A DNA stretch of 64,000 nucleotides. Origin: Gracilibacillus salinarum (lineage in GTDB: Bacteria > Bacillota > Bacilli > Bacillales > Amphibacillaceae). This document shows, one piece after another, positions 27,804-36,240 of this stretch (its first letter is position 1; every line of letters starts with the position of its first letter). The notes under the pieces were generated by a model that was not told the origin of the DNA, searched no databases, and saw only the letters and a list, made by a program, of their open reading frames with translations. The stretch is from the NCBI RefSeq assembly GCF_022919575.1, contig NZ_CP095071.1:3358001-3422000 (forward strand). Reading direction: 5' to 3'. A program made the translations under genes and the position numbers.

Positions 27804-27833
27804 TTGACGTTGATATGATCGTGATTGTATAGT
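27804..27833 (+). promoter_or_regulatory. Promoter of the amidase operon
   Basis: TTGACG (27804-27809) and TATAGT (27828-27833) are 18 bp apart, in the space divergent from PucR 2. The rest of 27584-27803 shows nothing recognisable. Confidence 0.6.
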
Positions 27834-27864
27834 TAAGCACATAACTTAGTTTGGGGGTGTGGCA

Positions 27865-29061
27865 ATGAATGATCAATGGCAAGCTTTTGTGGATGGAACG
27901 TGTAATGTAGCTCCGAAACAGTTGAATGGCCCTTTATATCCGTATACCTTCGCGGTGAAAGATGTCTTTGATGTACAGGGTTATCTCAACACAGCAGGAA
28001 ACCCTGATTGGAAACGAACGCATACACCAGCTAAATCAACAGCTCCTGCTATCGAAGCATTACTCGAAAATGGGGCATCGTTAATAGGGAAAACGCACAC
28101 AGATGAATTAATGTACAGTTTGAACGGGGAGAATTTTCATTATGGAACGCCGATTAATCCGAGAGCAGCGGATCGTATTCCAGGTGGTTCTTCCAGTGGT
28201 TCGGCAGTAGCGGTTGCTGCAAGGTTGGTAGACTTTTCTATTGGTACGGATACAGGAGGAAGTGTCCGAATCCCCTCAAGTTATTGTGGAATTATTGGTT
28301 ATCGTCCTTCACATCACGCGATTGATATAAGTGGTGTTATTCCGTTAGCTGATAGATTTGATACGGTTGGAATTATGGTGAATGATTTCAAAGTACTTGA
28401 GAAAGTGTCCGATGTGTTACTGGATCAATCTGTTCCAACAGAGCATGGGTTTACAACAATGCTGTTTCCGACAGACATATGGGCAATGGCTACAGATGCT
28501 GTGAAAGCTGAGCAAAAAAATATACCATTGCTAGGTTGCAGAATGGAAGAAATAGAGATTGCAGGAGATGAATTATCAGAATGGAAGGAAGTATTTCGCG
28601 TTCTGCAAGGCTATGAAATCTGGCAAAATCATGGGGCGTGGATTGAAGCCACGCATCCAACCTTCGGCCCTGGAATCATGGAACGTTTTCAATGGACCAA
28701 GACAATCACAAAGTCAGACGTGGAGGCAGCTAAGAAGAAACAGAAAATAATTCAGACAAGAATGAAAGAGGTATTGCCCGATGGATTTTTATTGGTAATG
28801 CCAACCTCGCCAAATATCGCACCACTACTTAACATGGAAGAAGAGAAACTTCATCTTCATCGACAAAAACTACTAACAATGACTAGCATTGCAGGATTGA
28901 ACCAATTACCTCAACTATCTCTTCCGTGGATAGAAATAGACGGAAGCCCTGTAGGACTATCTATCATAGCAGGAAAAAATCAGGATCATAGATTAATTAA
29001 ATTTGTCGGAAAATTCTATCAATTTTTAAGCGGTAATCAGAAGGGTGGGAAGACGAAGTGA
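27865..29061 (+). CDS. Amidase-signature family amidohydrolase
   Basis: 398 residues. The Ser-cisSer-Lys triad can be placed: Lys in FAVKDVFDVQG, cis-Ser in PGGSSSGSAVAVAA and nucleophile Ser in GTDTGGSVRIPSSYCG. This is shorter than GatA (~485 aa), and no GatB/C is present, so it is a catabolic amidase (close in layout to AtzE/biuret-type or indoleacetamide-type enzymes). ATG 27865 follows GGGGGTG. It overlaps the next gene by GTGA. With PucR regulation and an FAH hydrolase it suggests use of an amide-containing organic acid; the substrate is unknown. Confidence 0.85.
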   Translation: MNDQWQAFVDGTCNVAPKQLNGPLYPYTFAVKDVFDVQGYLNTAGNPDWKRTHTPAKSTAPAIEALLENGASLIGKTHTDELMYSLNGENFHYGTPINPRAADRIPGGSSSGSAVAVAARLVDFSIGTDTGGSVRIPSSYCGIIGYRPSHHAIDISGVIPLADRFDTVGIMVNDFKVLEKVSDVLLDQSVPTEHGFTTMLFPTDIWAMATDAVKAEQKNIPLLGCRMEEIEIAGDELSEWKEVFRVLQGYEIWQNHGAWIEATHPTFGPGIMERFQWTKTITKSDVEAAKKKQKIIQTRMKEVLPDGFLLVMPTSPNIAPLLNMEEEKLHLHRQKLLTMTSIAGLNQLPQLSLPWIEIDGSPVGLSIIAGKNQDHRLIKFVGKFYQFLSGNQKGGKTK

Positions 29062-29918
29062 AATTAGCGACAGTTTTGCACGAGGGAGAAGAAAAGGCGG
29101 TTATTGTACAAAACGAACAATATTACTTAATTGAATCATTGAATGATATGGAGAATACAGATTGGCCAAGTGGAATACTCGAAATGATTGAAGGAGATCA
29201 TCTGGACAAACTAAAAAAATGGTATGAAGAAAAAGGGAGAACTTTATTGGAGAAATGCCATGCAATAGACAAGGATACAATCCGTCCTGCTCCTTTATAC
29301 AGAAAACCTAGAAAGATTTGGGGTATCGGAATGAATTATATTACCCCCAGTCAAGGCAAGCTTGAAGGTATTCCGTATTCAGATCCAGTCAGTTTTATGA
29401 AGCCAGATACTACTATAATCGGCCCGGGTGATGTCATTCAAATTCCTAAAGGCTCGACTAACACCACGGCGGAAGCAGAACTTGCCATTATTATCGGTCA
29501 AACATGTCGACATGTAGAACCTGAAGATGCTCGACATTATATTGCAGGATACGCAATAGCACTCGACATGACAGAGTCTGATATTCATGCTGAAAATCAC
29601 CGGTATTTAACGAGGGCGAAAAGTTTTGATACATTTTTTAGCTTTGGTTCTGAATTCGTGACAGCAGATGAATGGCCGGAAGTTGGTCAAATGGAGGTGG
29701 AGACTTACCATAATGATCAATTAGTTGCCCGAAACCAAGTCCGGAATATGCGGTATTCGCCATCTTTTATCGTAAGCTTCCATTCAAAAGTGATGACGCT
29801 GTTGCCAGGAGATATTATTCTGACGGGTACTCCTGGCAAGGTGATTATTCGTGATCAGGATACAATTGAAGCAAGAATTAACGGATTTAAGCCATTAATT
29901 AATGTAGTAGAACAATAA
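29058..29918 (+). CDS. Fumarylacetoacetate hydrolase family protein
   Basis: 286 residues. The FAH fold is shown by KIWGIGMNYITPSQG, the metal-binding TAEAELAIIIGQTCR (two Glu) and ALDMTESDIHAEN (Asp), and the end LLPGDIILTGTPG. Family members hydrolyse or decarboxylate 2-oxo-diacids (for example oxaloacetate or acylpyruvates). Start GTG 29058 overlaps the amidase stop. It probably acts after the amidase in the same pathway. Confidence 0.88.
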   Translation: MKLATVLHEGEEKAVIVQNEQYYLIESLNDMENTDWPSGILEMIEGDHLDKLKKWYEEKGRTLLEKCHAIDKDTIRPAPLYRKPRKIWGIGMNYITPSQGKLEGIPYSDPVSFMKPDTTIIGPGDVIQIPKGSTNTTAEAELAIIIGQTCRHVEPEDARHYIAGYAIALDMTESDIHAENHRYLTRAKSFDTFFSFGSEFVTADEWPEVGQMEVETYHNDQLVARNQVRNMRYSPSFIVSFHSKVMTLLPGDIILTGTPGKVIIRDQDTIEARINGFKPLINVVEQ

Positions 29919-30331
29919 TGAATCAAGGGGGAAATCATCAAACCATTAAGGTGACGGAATTTATGACAGGATTAACAGATAATAAAATTGTCATTCTCTT
30001 ATTAATTAACATTATTATTCTAGTTGCAGGTATGTTTTTGGATGGTTCTTCTTTAATCGTCATTTTAGCACCATTATTTTATGCTATCGGGGTATCGTAT
30101 GGCATCGACCCAGTCCATTTAGGAGTTATTATGACAGTGAATTCAGCAATCGGTATGTTCACACCACCATTTGGATTAAATCTTTTTGTGTTGATGGGCA
30201 TATCGCGTCAAGGTTTATTGAAACTGTCGAAAGGAATGGTACCTTTCATCGCAATTTCTCTGATTGTTTTATATTTTGCTGTTTTATTTCGTTTCGAAAG
30301 CAAAACAAGCCTTTTCTTGACATTTTGTTAA
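29918..30331 (+). pseudogene. Remnant of a TRAP transporter large permease (DctM)
   Basis: An open frame of 137 codons from an ATG overlapping the FAH stop. The recognisable part (GLTDNKIVILLLINIIILVAGM to GISRQGLLKLSKGMVPF) is only the last third of a ~425-residue DctM; the extreme C-terminus (FRFESKTSLFLTFC) is also unlike the family. No DctP or DctQ is present. A deletion seems to have removed the binding protein, small permease and most of DctM. It could not transport as it stands. Confidence 0.8.
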
Positions 30332-30380
30332 GCAACTTGCATGCTATACTTAAATAGAATCGTGCGAAAGGATGCTTGGC

Positions 30381-30830
30381 TTGAAATTAGATGAAAAGGA
30401 CAAAAAGATATTAGAGTTACTTTCTGTTAATGGTCGGATGTCATATGTGGATATAGGCAAAGAACTCGGTCTATCCAGGGTTGCGGTGAGAGAGCGGGTC
30501 AATCAGTTGATTGATGCAGGTATTATTGAAGGATTCAGTGCTGTCATTAATTCAGAGAAAGTAGGGATGCAAGTATCTGCCTTTTTTGAAGTGGATTGTC
30601 ATCCGTCTTCATTAGTGGAGGTGGCCGAAACATTAGCCGACAATCCGTATGTAGCAAGCTGTTATCAGATGACAGGCCCAAGTACATTACATATGCATGT
30701 GCTGGTGGAGGATTTTAAAAAGCTGGAATCATTTATTAATGAAGATTTATATAGTCTAAGCGGCATCACGAGGGTGGAAAGCCATATTTTATTACGAAGG
30801 TTTAAAAGTAGAAAGGGTCTTAAGTTATAA
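30381..30830 (+). CDS. ywrC: Lrp/AsnC-family regulator (YwrC-like)
   Basis: 149 residues: N-terminal HTH (LDEKDKKILELLSVNGRMSY, GLSRVAVRERVNQLI) and C-terminal RAM/AsnC ligand domain (VASCYQMTGPSTLHMHVL). TTG 30381 is chosen, 8 bases after AAAGGA, because Lrp proteins normally begin MKLDExD; ATG 30372 lies within the RBS. It is followed, after a repeat element, by chromate-transporter halves and a gamma-glutamyltransferase, the gene set of the B. subtilis ywr cluster, so it likely regulates these. Confidence 0.85.
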   Translation: MKLDEKDKKILELLSVNGRMSYVDIGKELGLSRVAVRERVNQLIDAGIIEGFSAVINSEKVGMQVSAFFEVDCHPSSLVEVAETLADNPYVASCYQMTGPSTLHMHVLVEDFKKLESFINEDLYSLSGITRVESHILLRRFKSRKGLKL

Positions 30831-30858
30831 AAGGTCGGAGCAAAAGAACTTAGCCACA

Positions 30859-30914
30859 ATAATAGCTGGAGATAACATGAACTTTGTTACATACATGTTA
30901 TCTCCGGCTATTAT
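30859..30914 (+). terminator. Long hairpin after ywrC
   Basis: ATAATAGC-GGAGATAACATG and CATGTTATCTCC-GCTATTAT pair with one mismatch. There is no T-run, so it is a terminator or a protective hairpin. Confidence 0.55.
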
Positions 30915-30919
30915 AATTA

Positions 30920-31503
30920 CGGATAATGTCAGCTGACTGCTAAATGGTAATTTTGAAATAATTCAAGTGCTGGGATACCGCTCCGGCCAACCACTTCGCG
31001 TCCTGCGGGGCACGGCTGAAGCTAACTTTGTGAAGAAGATCACTTCACAAAGTGGATCTCCAGCACCTGCCTGTCCCACGGGAGTCTACGTGGTTGGCCT
31101 ACGCTAGGATGGATGCTCTACAACTTTGGGAATTGCTAGCATATTGATTGCACCATAAATATCTACTTTTGAATAACATTATGCCTAGAACCACTGCTTT
31201 TACCTGTTACATACGTTGTAGCACTTCCCTTAAGCGCAGGAAATAGGCGGAGACTCCCGTGGAATCAGCGCGAGCTGAAGATCCATTTCATTTGTGCCTG
31301 CGTCTGCAAGTACCGCTTCGAAGGGAGCTTCCCCGGCACAAGGCAGCAAAGATGTAGTTCAAAGTAGTAGCCTAGCTGAAGCCGTGCCCACAGGACGCGG
31401 AGCCTATTTCCGGAGCTTTGCTAAGCAGATGAAATGTATCAAAATTACCACAAAGTCAGGCAGATCTACTTTACACAATCCATATTATAGGAAGTTGTTT
31501 CTT
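30920..31503 (-). repeat. Full-length dispersed palindromic element R4 (inverted, B-to-A orientation)
   Basis: Module B comes first (CGGCCAACCACTTCGCG...GAGTCTACGTGGTTGGCC, 30976-31100), then the linker, then module A (GGAAATAGGCGGAGACTCCCG...GCCTATTTCCGGAGC). The right inverted repeat CAATCCATATTATAGG abuts the stop of the next gene. The left constant flank is missing. It holds GGAGTCTACGT (31081-31091), an empty perfect target for the IS110-family element. The frame 31294-31530 across it is not considered coding. Confidence 0.85.
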
Positions 31504-31505
31504 AA

Positions 31506-32036
31506 TCAGGCAAGAAAGACAGCTCCGTAACATAGAGCCCCCAGAATAACAAAGGCTGGATGGACTTTTAGTTTTACTAAGAAAAGCCAGCTTAGTCCGA
31601 TTAATAGAATGGTTTGGAATACCCCTTCATTATCATACGATTGAAAAAAGAACTGATAGGTTAAGATACCTAGTAAGACGGCAATGGTAGGTCGTATGAA
31701 CATGGTCATTCTTTTGACTTTTGGTGAATTTCGGAATTTATATAAGATACTTAGTAGTATGATCATTAATAGTAATGATGGAGCAACGGTTGCAAAGATA
31801 CCGACGCTTGCCCCAAGAATACCTGCCTGTTCAAATCCGATATAGCCTGCCATTTTGGTAGCGATAGGACCTGGCAGAGCATTGCCGATAGCAAGCACTT
31901 CACCGAATTCAGACAGACTTAACCATTCATAACGATTAACGACTTCGTTTTGCACTAGCGGAATACTGGCAGGGCCGCCACCATAGCCAACTATTCCAGG
32001 GATGAAAAAGGCAAGGAATATCTCCCAATATATCAT
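31506..32036 (-). CDS. ywrA: Chromate transporter, second half-size subunit
   Basis: 176 residues with five or six helices and the CHR motifs FFIPGIVGYGGGPASIPLVQNEVV and IGNALPGPIATKMAGYIG. Half-size CHR proteins come in pairs that form one antiporter; the partner gene overlaps by ATGA. It exports chromate or possibly exchanges other oxyanions. Which gene equals B. subtilis ywrA and which ywrB was assigned by order only. Confidence 0.8.
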   Translation of the reverse strand: MIYWEIFLAFFIPGIVGYGGGPASIPLVQNEVVNRYEWLSLSEFGEVLAIGNALPGPIATKMAGYIGFEQAGILGASVGIFATVAPSLLLMIILLSILYKFRNSPKVKRMTMFIRPTIAVLLGILTYQFFFQSYDNEGVFQTILLIGLSWLFLVKLKVHPAFVILGALCYGAVFLA

Positions 32037-32596
32037 TTCACTTCCTCCTCCTCTGTTGCTTTTTCTTTCGGTGTGGTAGTAAATGCAATGATTAACAAAA
32101 TGATAATAATAATAGCGGGATGAATGTTAAGAAATTGGAGCAGAATCGTACTCACGACGATCAGGCCAACATTGAATTTCCAACCAAGATCTTTGTGTCC
32201 CTTTTTCACGAAATCCCATGTCAAAATGGCGAGCATAACGCCGACTACTGGAACGATTGCGTGTGTCATGCCTGTCACCCAGGGTAATTCACTAAAGGTG
32301 CGTAGAGAAACGAGCAGAAATATCATGGCAATGATCGAAGGCAAAATAGTCGATATGACAGCATTCAAAACACCTAACCAGCCAGATACGCGATAACCGA
32401 TGTAGCCTGCCATTTTGGTGGCGATAGGACCTGGTAATGTATTGCCGATTGCCAGGATATCTGAAAATTCATCATCGTCCATCCATTTGTAGTGATCCAC
32501 TACTTCTTTATGTACTAACGGAATGGATGAGGGTCCGCCACCATAGCCTAAGATGCCGACTTTGAAAAAAGCCCAAAAAATTTGAAAGTGCTTCAT
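32033..32596 (-). CDS. ywrB: Chromate transporter, first half-size subunit
   Basis: 187 residues, paralogous to the following subunit: FFKVGILGYGGGPSSIPLVHKEVV and IGNTLPGPIATKMAGYIG. It ends in an acidic tail EKATEEEEVK. Start ATG 32596; its stop overlaps the start of the second subunit, so both are co-translated. It is divergent from the gamma-glutamyltransferase gene. The symbol is tentative, as for its partner. Confidence 0.8.
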   Translation of the reverse strand: MKHFQIFWAFFKVGILGYGGGPSSIPLVHKEVVDHYKWMDDDEFSDILAIGNTLPGPIATKMAGYIGYRVSGWLGVLNAVISTILPSIIAMIFLLVSLRTFSELPWVTGMTHAIVPVVGVMLAILTWDFVKKGHKDLGWKFNVGLIVVSTILLQFLNIHPAIIIIILLIIAFTTTPKEKATEEEEVK

Positions 32597-32738
32597 TTTG
32601 TGGAATCCCCTTTCTTTATTGCTTATTGTTATTTTACCACATTCATGTTACTATTGTTAAGTAATAATAAATAAATAGTTTACAAAAGAAACTTTTAAAT
32701 TAAATATAATAACTAATGTTAAAATTGGTGGTGATAAA

Positions 32739-34358
32739 ATGAAGGCTAATCGATCAACGACGATAGCGAGAAATGGTGCAGTAACCTCTCCACACTATTT
32801 AGCTTCCCAAACAGGGATGAAAATATTGCAAAATGGAGGTAATGCGATGCATGCCGCGGTTGCGATTGCTGCAACGCTTGGTGTTGTGTATCCACATATG
32901 AACGGCATTGGAGGAGATAATTTTTGGCTGATATATAATGCAGAAGAACGGCGATTGAAGGGACTTAATGCCAGTGGTAAAGCTGGTCATTTCGCCAGTC
33001 GCGAAACCTATCGTCAGCTAGGCTATCAGCGAATACCAGAAAGAGGTTACCTCGCAGCTAACACAGTTCCTGGGGCTTTATCAGGATGGGTTGAAGCGTA
33101 TGAATATGCGGAAGCATCTACTAATCAATCGATGGAATGGTCCGATTTGCTAGTTGATGCTATTGATTATGCCAATAATGGTTTTCCTGTTACAAACAGT
33201 CAGATCAAGATGGCTGTCCAGTTCTTGGAGGAAGACCGTCAAGAAGATGATCCATTTTATCAGATTTATGTGAAGCCGTTAGTAGATCAAATAAAGCATG
33301 GTGATTTATTTTACCAGAAAGACTTGGCGAATACGCTACAGCAAATTGCCAAGGATAAAGGTTATTCTTTTTATCATGGCGATTTAGCTACGAAGATGGT
33401 GCGAGCAAGTCAAATGGAACAAGGGTTATTAACCATGGAGGACTTCGCCAGCCATCGTGCTGATTGGGTAGAGCCGCTATCTGTTGAATATCGGGATTGC
33501 CGTGCCTATAATTTACCTCCAAATACCCAAGGGATTGCTTCTTTATCTATACTAAATATTCTCAATCAAATTGATTTATCAACGATTGATGATCAAGAAG
33601 CAGCTTACTATCATATCATTGTGGAAGCGACGAAGCTTGCCTTTCGTGACAGAGACAAATGGGTGACAGATCCAGCCTTTACGAATCCGCCGGTTAAAAG
33701 TTTATTATCTGCTGAATATGGCAAAGAACTTGCGGGGAGAATTTCCAGTGAGAAATCATTGCTTTTTGAAAAGAATTTAGATCCTCGAGGAGATACAGTT
33801 TGGTTCGGCGTTGTAGATCAGTGGGGGAATGCTGTGTCTATGATTCAGAGTATTTATCATGAATATGGAGCAGCTGTTGTGCCGGAAGACACTGGTATTA
33901 TTCTGCAGAACAGAGGCAGTTTCTTTTCGTTGGATCAACATGCGATCAACCGTTTAGAACCTAATAAGCGAACGTTCCATACGTTAAATCCAGCGATGCT
34001 GTTCAAAAATGATAAACCTTATCTTGTTTATGGCACGATGGGCGGTGAAGGACAGCCTCAGACGCAAGCGGCTTTGGTAACAAGAGTGATTGATTACGAT
34101 TATTCCGTGCAAGCAGCTATTGAAGCACCGCGTTGGCTGTTTGGCAGGACGTGGGGAGCATCATCGAACTCATTGAAACTAGAAAATCGTATCACAGAAA
34201 ATATACGCAAGGAATTATTTGATAGCGGACATGATATTGAAGTGGTAGAAGCATACAGTGACCTGATGGGACATGCAGGTGCCATCAAGATTAATGAGAA
34301 TAATGTGAAGCATGCAGGAAGTGATCCCAGAAGTGATGGGCTTGCCTTGGGATATTAA
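32739..34358 (+). CDS. ywrD: Gamma-glutamyltransferase-like protein (YwrD type)
   Basis: 539 residues. GGT landmarks: GMKILQNGGNAMHAAVAIA, PHMNGIGGDNFWLIY, TVPGALSGWVEAYEYA. The autoprocessing Thr lies in GDTVWFGVVDQWGNAVSMIQS, which would split it into large (~360 aa) and small subunits. GTMGGEGQPQTQAALV is the conserved end. There is no signal peptide, unlike secreted Ggt, matching YwrD. RBS GGTGGTGA precedes ATG 32739. Together with YwrC and the CHR pair it recreates the ywr gene set. Confidence 0.87.
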   Translation: MKANRSTTIARNGAVTSPHYLASQTGMKILQNGGNAMHAAVAIAATLGVVYPHMNGIGGDNFWLIYNAEERRLKGLNASGKAGHFASRETYRQLGYQRIPERGYLAANTVPGALSGWVEAYEYAEASTNQSMEWSDLLVDAIDYANNGFPVTNSQIKMAVQFLEEDRQEDDPFYQIYVKPLVDQIKHGDLFYQKDLANTLQQIAKDKGYSFYHGDLATKMVRASQMEQGLLTMEDFASHRADWVEPLSVEYRDCRAYNLPPNTQGIASLSILNILNQIDLSTIDDQEAAYYHIIVEATKLAFRDRDKWVTDPAFTNPPVKSLLSAEYGKELAGRISSEKSLLFEKNLDPRGDTVWFGVVDQWGNAVSMIQSIYHEYGAAVVPEDTGIILQNRGSFFSLDQHAINRLEPNKRTFHTLNPAMLFKNDKPYLVYGTMGGEGQPQTQAALVTRVIDYDYSVQAAIEAPRWLFGRTWGASSNSLKLENRITENIRKELFDSGHDIEVVEAYSDLMGHAGAIKINENNVKHAGSDPRSDGLALGY

Positions 34359-34361
34359 AGG

Positions 34362-34399
34362 AGAAAGCTAATGTTCAAGTGAGCATTAGCTTTCTTTAT
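34362..34399. terminator. Terminator after ywrD, overlapping the 3' end of the potassium channel gene
   Basis: AAAGCTAATG (34364-34373) pairs with CATTAGCTTT (34384-34393), followed by CTTTATT. Confidence 0.75.
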
Positions 34400-34793
34400 T
34401 GCTATTGGATTGTTGCATTGCTTTGAGAAAATAAGCGGTAGGTAATAACACGCCAATGGCTGCTTGAATCAAGGCAAAAAAACGAGCGGAATTCACTGGC
34501 AGCATATCCCCGTATCCGACAGAGAGCATAGTGACACCGCTGAAGTACAACAGGTTTCCAAACGTAGGTTCAATTGGCTTATTGGAAGAAAGGCTTTGCA
34601 CCAGCACGGTTTCCTGGAACGACAATGCGTAGTATAAGATAGCAAATCCGAATGTAACAGCTGTCAGAACGAAGAATAATTTTTTGAATAGGACACCACT
34701 GAAATAGCTGTCCTTATACGTTTTATTCGTAAAAAAATACACCAATTGAATGATGATAAAAAGAATAGCAGCTAAAATGATAACTTTTGACAA
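34386..34793 (-). CDS. Two-helix potassium channel
   Basis: 135 residues with three hydrophobic segments; the pore helix and selectivity filter read FSGVTMLSVGYGDMLP, followed by a final membrane helix. It fits the Ion_trans_2 family of small K+ channels without a cytoplasmic RCK domain. TTG 34793 is used because AAGGAG lies ~8-10 bases upstream; the open frame to 34874 has no RBS. It is a single gene. Confidence 0.8.
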   Translation of the reverse strand: MSKVIILAAILFIIIQLVYFFTNKTYKDSYFSGVLFKKLFFVLTAVTFGFAILYYALSFQETVLVQSLSSNKPIEPTFGNLLYFSGVTMLSVGYGDMLPVNSARFFALIQAAIGVLLPTAYFLKAMQQSNSNKES

Positions 34794-34975
34794 AATGTTT
34801 CCACTCCTTAGTATTGTCATACAGGACGTATGGCATATCTGTTCTCTATTGAACATACCCTTATGAGGAAACATAAAACCCTATCTGTTAAGAAGAGGAA
34901 AAAGCGAAGGGGAGAGAAAATTCTCATATTATTTGTTACAATACTTGAGAAGGTTAGTAGAAAGGAAGTTAATAC

Positions 34976-36109
34976 ATGACAATTGTCAACCAAGCTACGC
35001 GTCCTATTACGCCATCATTTGATCCGTGGGAAGCATATTTGGATGTGGAACAATATGGTGAAATGACGCTAACAAATATAGAATTTACGACCACCCATTT
35101 ATGTAATATGCGTTGTGCCCATTGTGCGGTAGGTTATACGTTAAAAAATAAAGATCCAGACGCGCTGCCGTTTTCCTTGTTAAAAGAGCGGCTCGATGAA
35201 ATTCCGCATTTACGAACATTGAGTATTACGGGCGGAGAGCCGATGATGTCCAAAAAGTCTGTGCGTGATTATGTTGTACCGCTGCTTCGATATGCGCATG
35301 AACGTGGAGTTCGGACGCAGATTAACTCTAATTTGACATTGCCATATGATCGTTATGAACAAATTATCCCGTATTTGGATGTGCTACATATCTCGCATAA
35401 TTGGGGAACGCCAGAAGAGTTTGCGGAGACTGGTTTTGCCAATATGGATCGTAAACCTAGTGAAGAAAATAGAAAAAAATATTTTGACCGCATGGTGGAA
35501 AATTCACAGAAACTTGCGGCAGAAGGTGTGATGGTGTCAGCAGAAACAATGCTGAATAAGCGTACCTTTCCATATTTAGAATCTATTCATGACCACATCG
35601 TGGAAATGGGCTGTGCACGTCATGAAGTTCATCCGATGTACCCGGTCGATTTTGCCAGTAATTTAGAAACCTTATCATTGCAGGAAATGCAAGAGGGGAT
35701 AGAACGATTGCTTGATCATCGTGATGAATCAACGTGGATGTTGTTTGGTACATTACCATTCTATCCTTGTAATAAGGATGAGAAAGAGCTGGCGTTATTA
35801 AAAAGGTTATATCAAGAACGAAATGTTACGGTGAGGAATGATCCTGATGGTCGTTCGCGTTTAAATGTAAATATTTTTTCAGGTGAAGTAATTGTGACGG
35901 ATTTTGGTGATGAGGAAGAGCCATCATTAGGAAATATCCAGACAATCCCATTGCAAACTTCATATGAGCGCTGGATGGCGTCCAAAACAGCAAAATCGTT
36001 AAATTGTCATTGTCCGGCGGTAAAATGCTTAGGTCCAAATATTCTTGTGAAAAACACCTATTATCAAGATGTTGACTTTACAAAAAGGTCTGCGAATATA
36101 TCGAGATAA
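34976..36109 (+). CDS. yfkAB: Radical SAM protein with CxCxxxxC motif (YfkAB)
   Basis: 377 residues. The radical-SAM cluster motif CNMRCAHC is near residue 43-50, with SITGGEPMMS supporting SAM binding. The C-terminus carries the auxiliary motif CHCPAVKC (CxCxxxxC), which defines the YfkAB family of Bacilli, where the two B. subtilis frames yfkA/yfkB form one protein. The reaction is unknown. RBS AAAGGAAG precedes ATG 34976. It stands alone upstream of the desaturase locus. Confidence 0.88.
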   Translation: MTIVNQATRPITPSFDPWEAYLDVEQYGEMTLTNIEFTTTHLCNMRCAHCAVGYTLKNKDPDALPFSLLKERLDEIPHLRTLSITGGEPMMSKKSVRDYVVPLLRYAHERGVRTQINSNLTLPYDRYEQIIPYLDVLHISHNWGTPEEFAETGFANMDRKPSEENRKKYFDRMVENSQKLAAEGVMVSAETMLNKRTFPYLESIHDHIVEMGCARHEVHPMYPVDFASNLETLSLQEMQEGIERLLDHRDESTWMLFGTLPFYPCNKDEKELALLKRLYQERNVTVRNDPDGRSRLNVNIFSGEVIVTDFGDEEEPSLGNIQTIPLQTSYERWMASKTAKSLNCHCPAVKCLGPNILVKNTYYQDVDFTKRSANISR

Positions 36110-36130
36110 ATAAATGGGAATTCGGACGCT

Positions 36131-36203
36131 GACTTTTATATGACATTTGTCATATAAAAGTCCTGACATCTGTCTCTTACATTTACCGTTTTTTTTCTAT
36201 AAA
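36131..36203 (+). promoter_or_regulatory. DesR operator and promoter of des
   Basis: GACTTTTATATGACA-TT-TGTCATATAAAAGTC (positions 36131-36162) is a perfect 15-bp inverted repeat centred on GACATTTGTC. A second half-match GACATCTGTC lies 23 bp downstream (36165-36174). Tandem GACA/TGTC boxes upstream of des are the known form of DesR sites in B. subtilis. A -10 TATAAA lies at 36198-36203. Without a T-run it is unlikely to be a terminator of yfkAB. Confidence 0.75.
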
Positions 36204-36240
36204 CTCTTAAGTAAATACGAGAGTGAAGGTAGGGATCGGT

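Noticed and set aside
27865..29061. GatA subunit of tRNA amidotransferase
   Set aside because: Too short at ~398 residues, no gatB or gatC nearby, and located with PucR and FAH genes; a catabolic amidase fits better.
36131..36162. Intrinsic terminator of yfkAB
   Set aside because: It is a perfect palindrome but has no T-run and contains the DesR-type GACA/TGTC core, so it is listed as an operator; a dual role is possible.
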